Of a stretch of 6,600 nucleotides of DNA, positions 6,384-6,600 are shown piece by piece. The notes below the pieces were generated by a model, which made no database searches, had not been told where the DNA came from, and saw only the letters and a program-made list of their open reading frames with translations. Position 1 is the first letter of the stretch. Each line of letters begins with the position of its first letter. The position numbers were made by a program, and so were the translations under genes. This stretch comes from Nitrospirota bacterium. Lineage in GTDB: Bacteria; Nitrospirota; Thermodesulfovibrionia; Thermodesulfovibrionales; UBA6898. Location of the stretch: assembly GCA_029858145.1 (NCBI GenBank), contig JAOUFP010000172.1:1-6600 (forward strand), in the 5' to 3' direction.

Positions 6384-6600
6384 GATAATCTCCTCACTTC
6401 TCTGCGGTCCGCGTGGGCGATAATCCCTTCGACTGCCTTTTCAGGGCAGACTTCTTTCAGGATTTTCATATAGGTCTTCATCTGAAGCCGGTATTTTCCC
6501 TCGTCGACGCCCTCGGCGCCCGTCTTGTAATCGATAATAGTTATTTTGTCGCTGTCCATAATTACCCTGTCCATCCTGAAAAGCCTGCCCTCTCCGTCGG
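6380..6600 (-). CDS. addA: AddA-type helicase-nuclease, C-terminal end (5' part lies beyond the window)
   Basis: Only the last 72 residues are inside the window, with the frame open through base 6600. They form the core of a RecB-type PD-(D/E)XK nuclease: RLFRMDRVIM, with the metal-binding Asp encoded at 6571-6569; IIDYKTG, with Asp at 6532-6530 and the Lys two codons on; and the downstream LQMKTY motif (Gln at 6484-6482, Tyr four residues later). This arrangement ends AddA and other UvrD-like helicases carrying a nuclease; in AddAB it cuts one DNA strand while AddB cuts the other. The N-terminal helicase motors are not visible, so the name rests on the nuclease tail and the directly adjoining addB. 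An internal ATG at 6574 is in the middle of the nuclease motif and is not a real start. The stop codon shares four bases with the addB start. Confidence 0.8.
   Translation of the reverse strand, partial: DGEGRLFRMDRVIMDSDKITIIDYKTGAEGVDEGKYRLQMKTYMKILKEVCPEKAVEGIIAHADRREVRRLS
6384..6395 (-). promoter_or_regulatory. Ribosome binding site that fixes the GTG start of addB
   Basis: GAGGAG (6395-6390) lies 6 bases before the GTG at 6383 and is embedded in the last codons of addA. A strong site at good spacing makes this GTG the likely start rather than a later ATG, and lets ribosomes ending addA restart on addB. Confidence 0.6.

Overview
The window is a compact bacterial stretch of about 50% G+C, mostly housekeeping genes on the minus strand, with one unrecognised gene on the plus strand. 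Read in the minus direction from 6600 to 1, the order is: the end of an AddA-type helicase-nuclease, a complete AddB-type nuclease subunit, the oppositely oriented small P-loop protein, an RsuA/RluB-family rRNA pseudouridine synthase, a complete aspartyl-tRNA synthetase, and the start of a PilZ-domain protein cut by the window edge. The organism cannot be named with certainty. The AspRS has the bacterial layout with a GAD insert and the residues of the tRNA-non-discriminating kind, AddB is of the type without an N-terminal Walker A, PilZ is present, and a degraded palindrome at 191-269 resembles dispersed repeats I associate with Nitrospirota and deltaproteobacterial-type genomes. Together these suggest a Gram-negative environmental bacterium, perhaps Nitrospirota; this is inference.

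Region 1-295: the first 46 codons of a PilZ (cyclic-di-GMP receptor) protein, then a 155-base gap with an imperfect palindrome and a weak candidate promoter. Region 296-2805: pseudouridine synthase and aspS, overlapping by 4 bases (ATGA) and probably translated from one mRNA; both act on the translation machinery. Region 2806-2970: a divergent intergenic region with back-to-back candidate promoters, the plus-strand one having a perfect extended -10 covered by a 12-base palindrome. Region 2971-3543: a 190-residue P-loop protein with an odd Walker A and a clear Walker B, function unknown. Region 3552-6600: addB and the end of addA, overlapping by 4 bases (GTGA), encoding the two subunits of a RecBCD-like complex that processes double-strand DNA ends for recombination. 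addB and the P-loop gene converge with 8 bases between their stop codons.

I see no CRISPR array, tRNA, rRNA, insertion sequence or recognisable defence island. The least explained item is the P-loop gene with its own regulated-looking promoter. Everything else is well-known biology, with details worth checking: the non-discriminating AspRS signature, the Fe-S cluster nuclease in AddB, and a possible terminator buried in the convergent gene.
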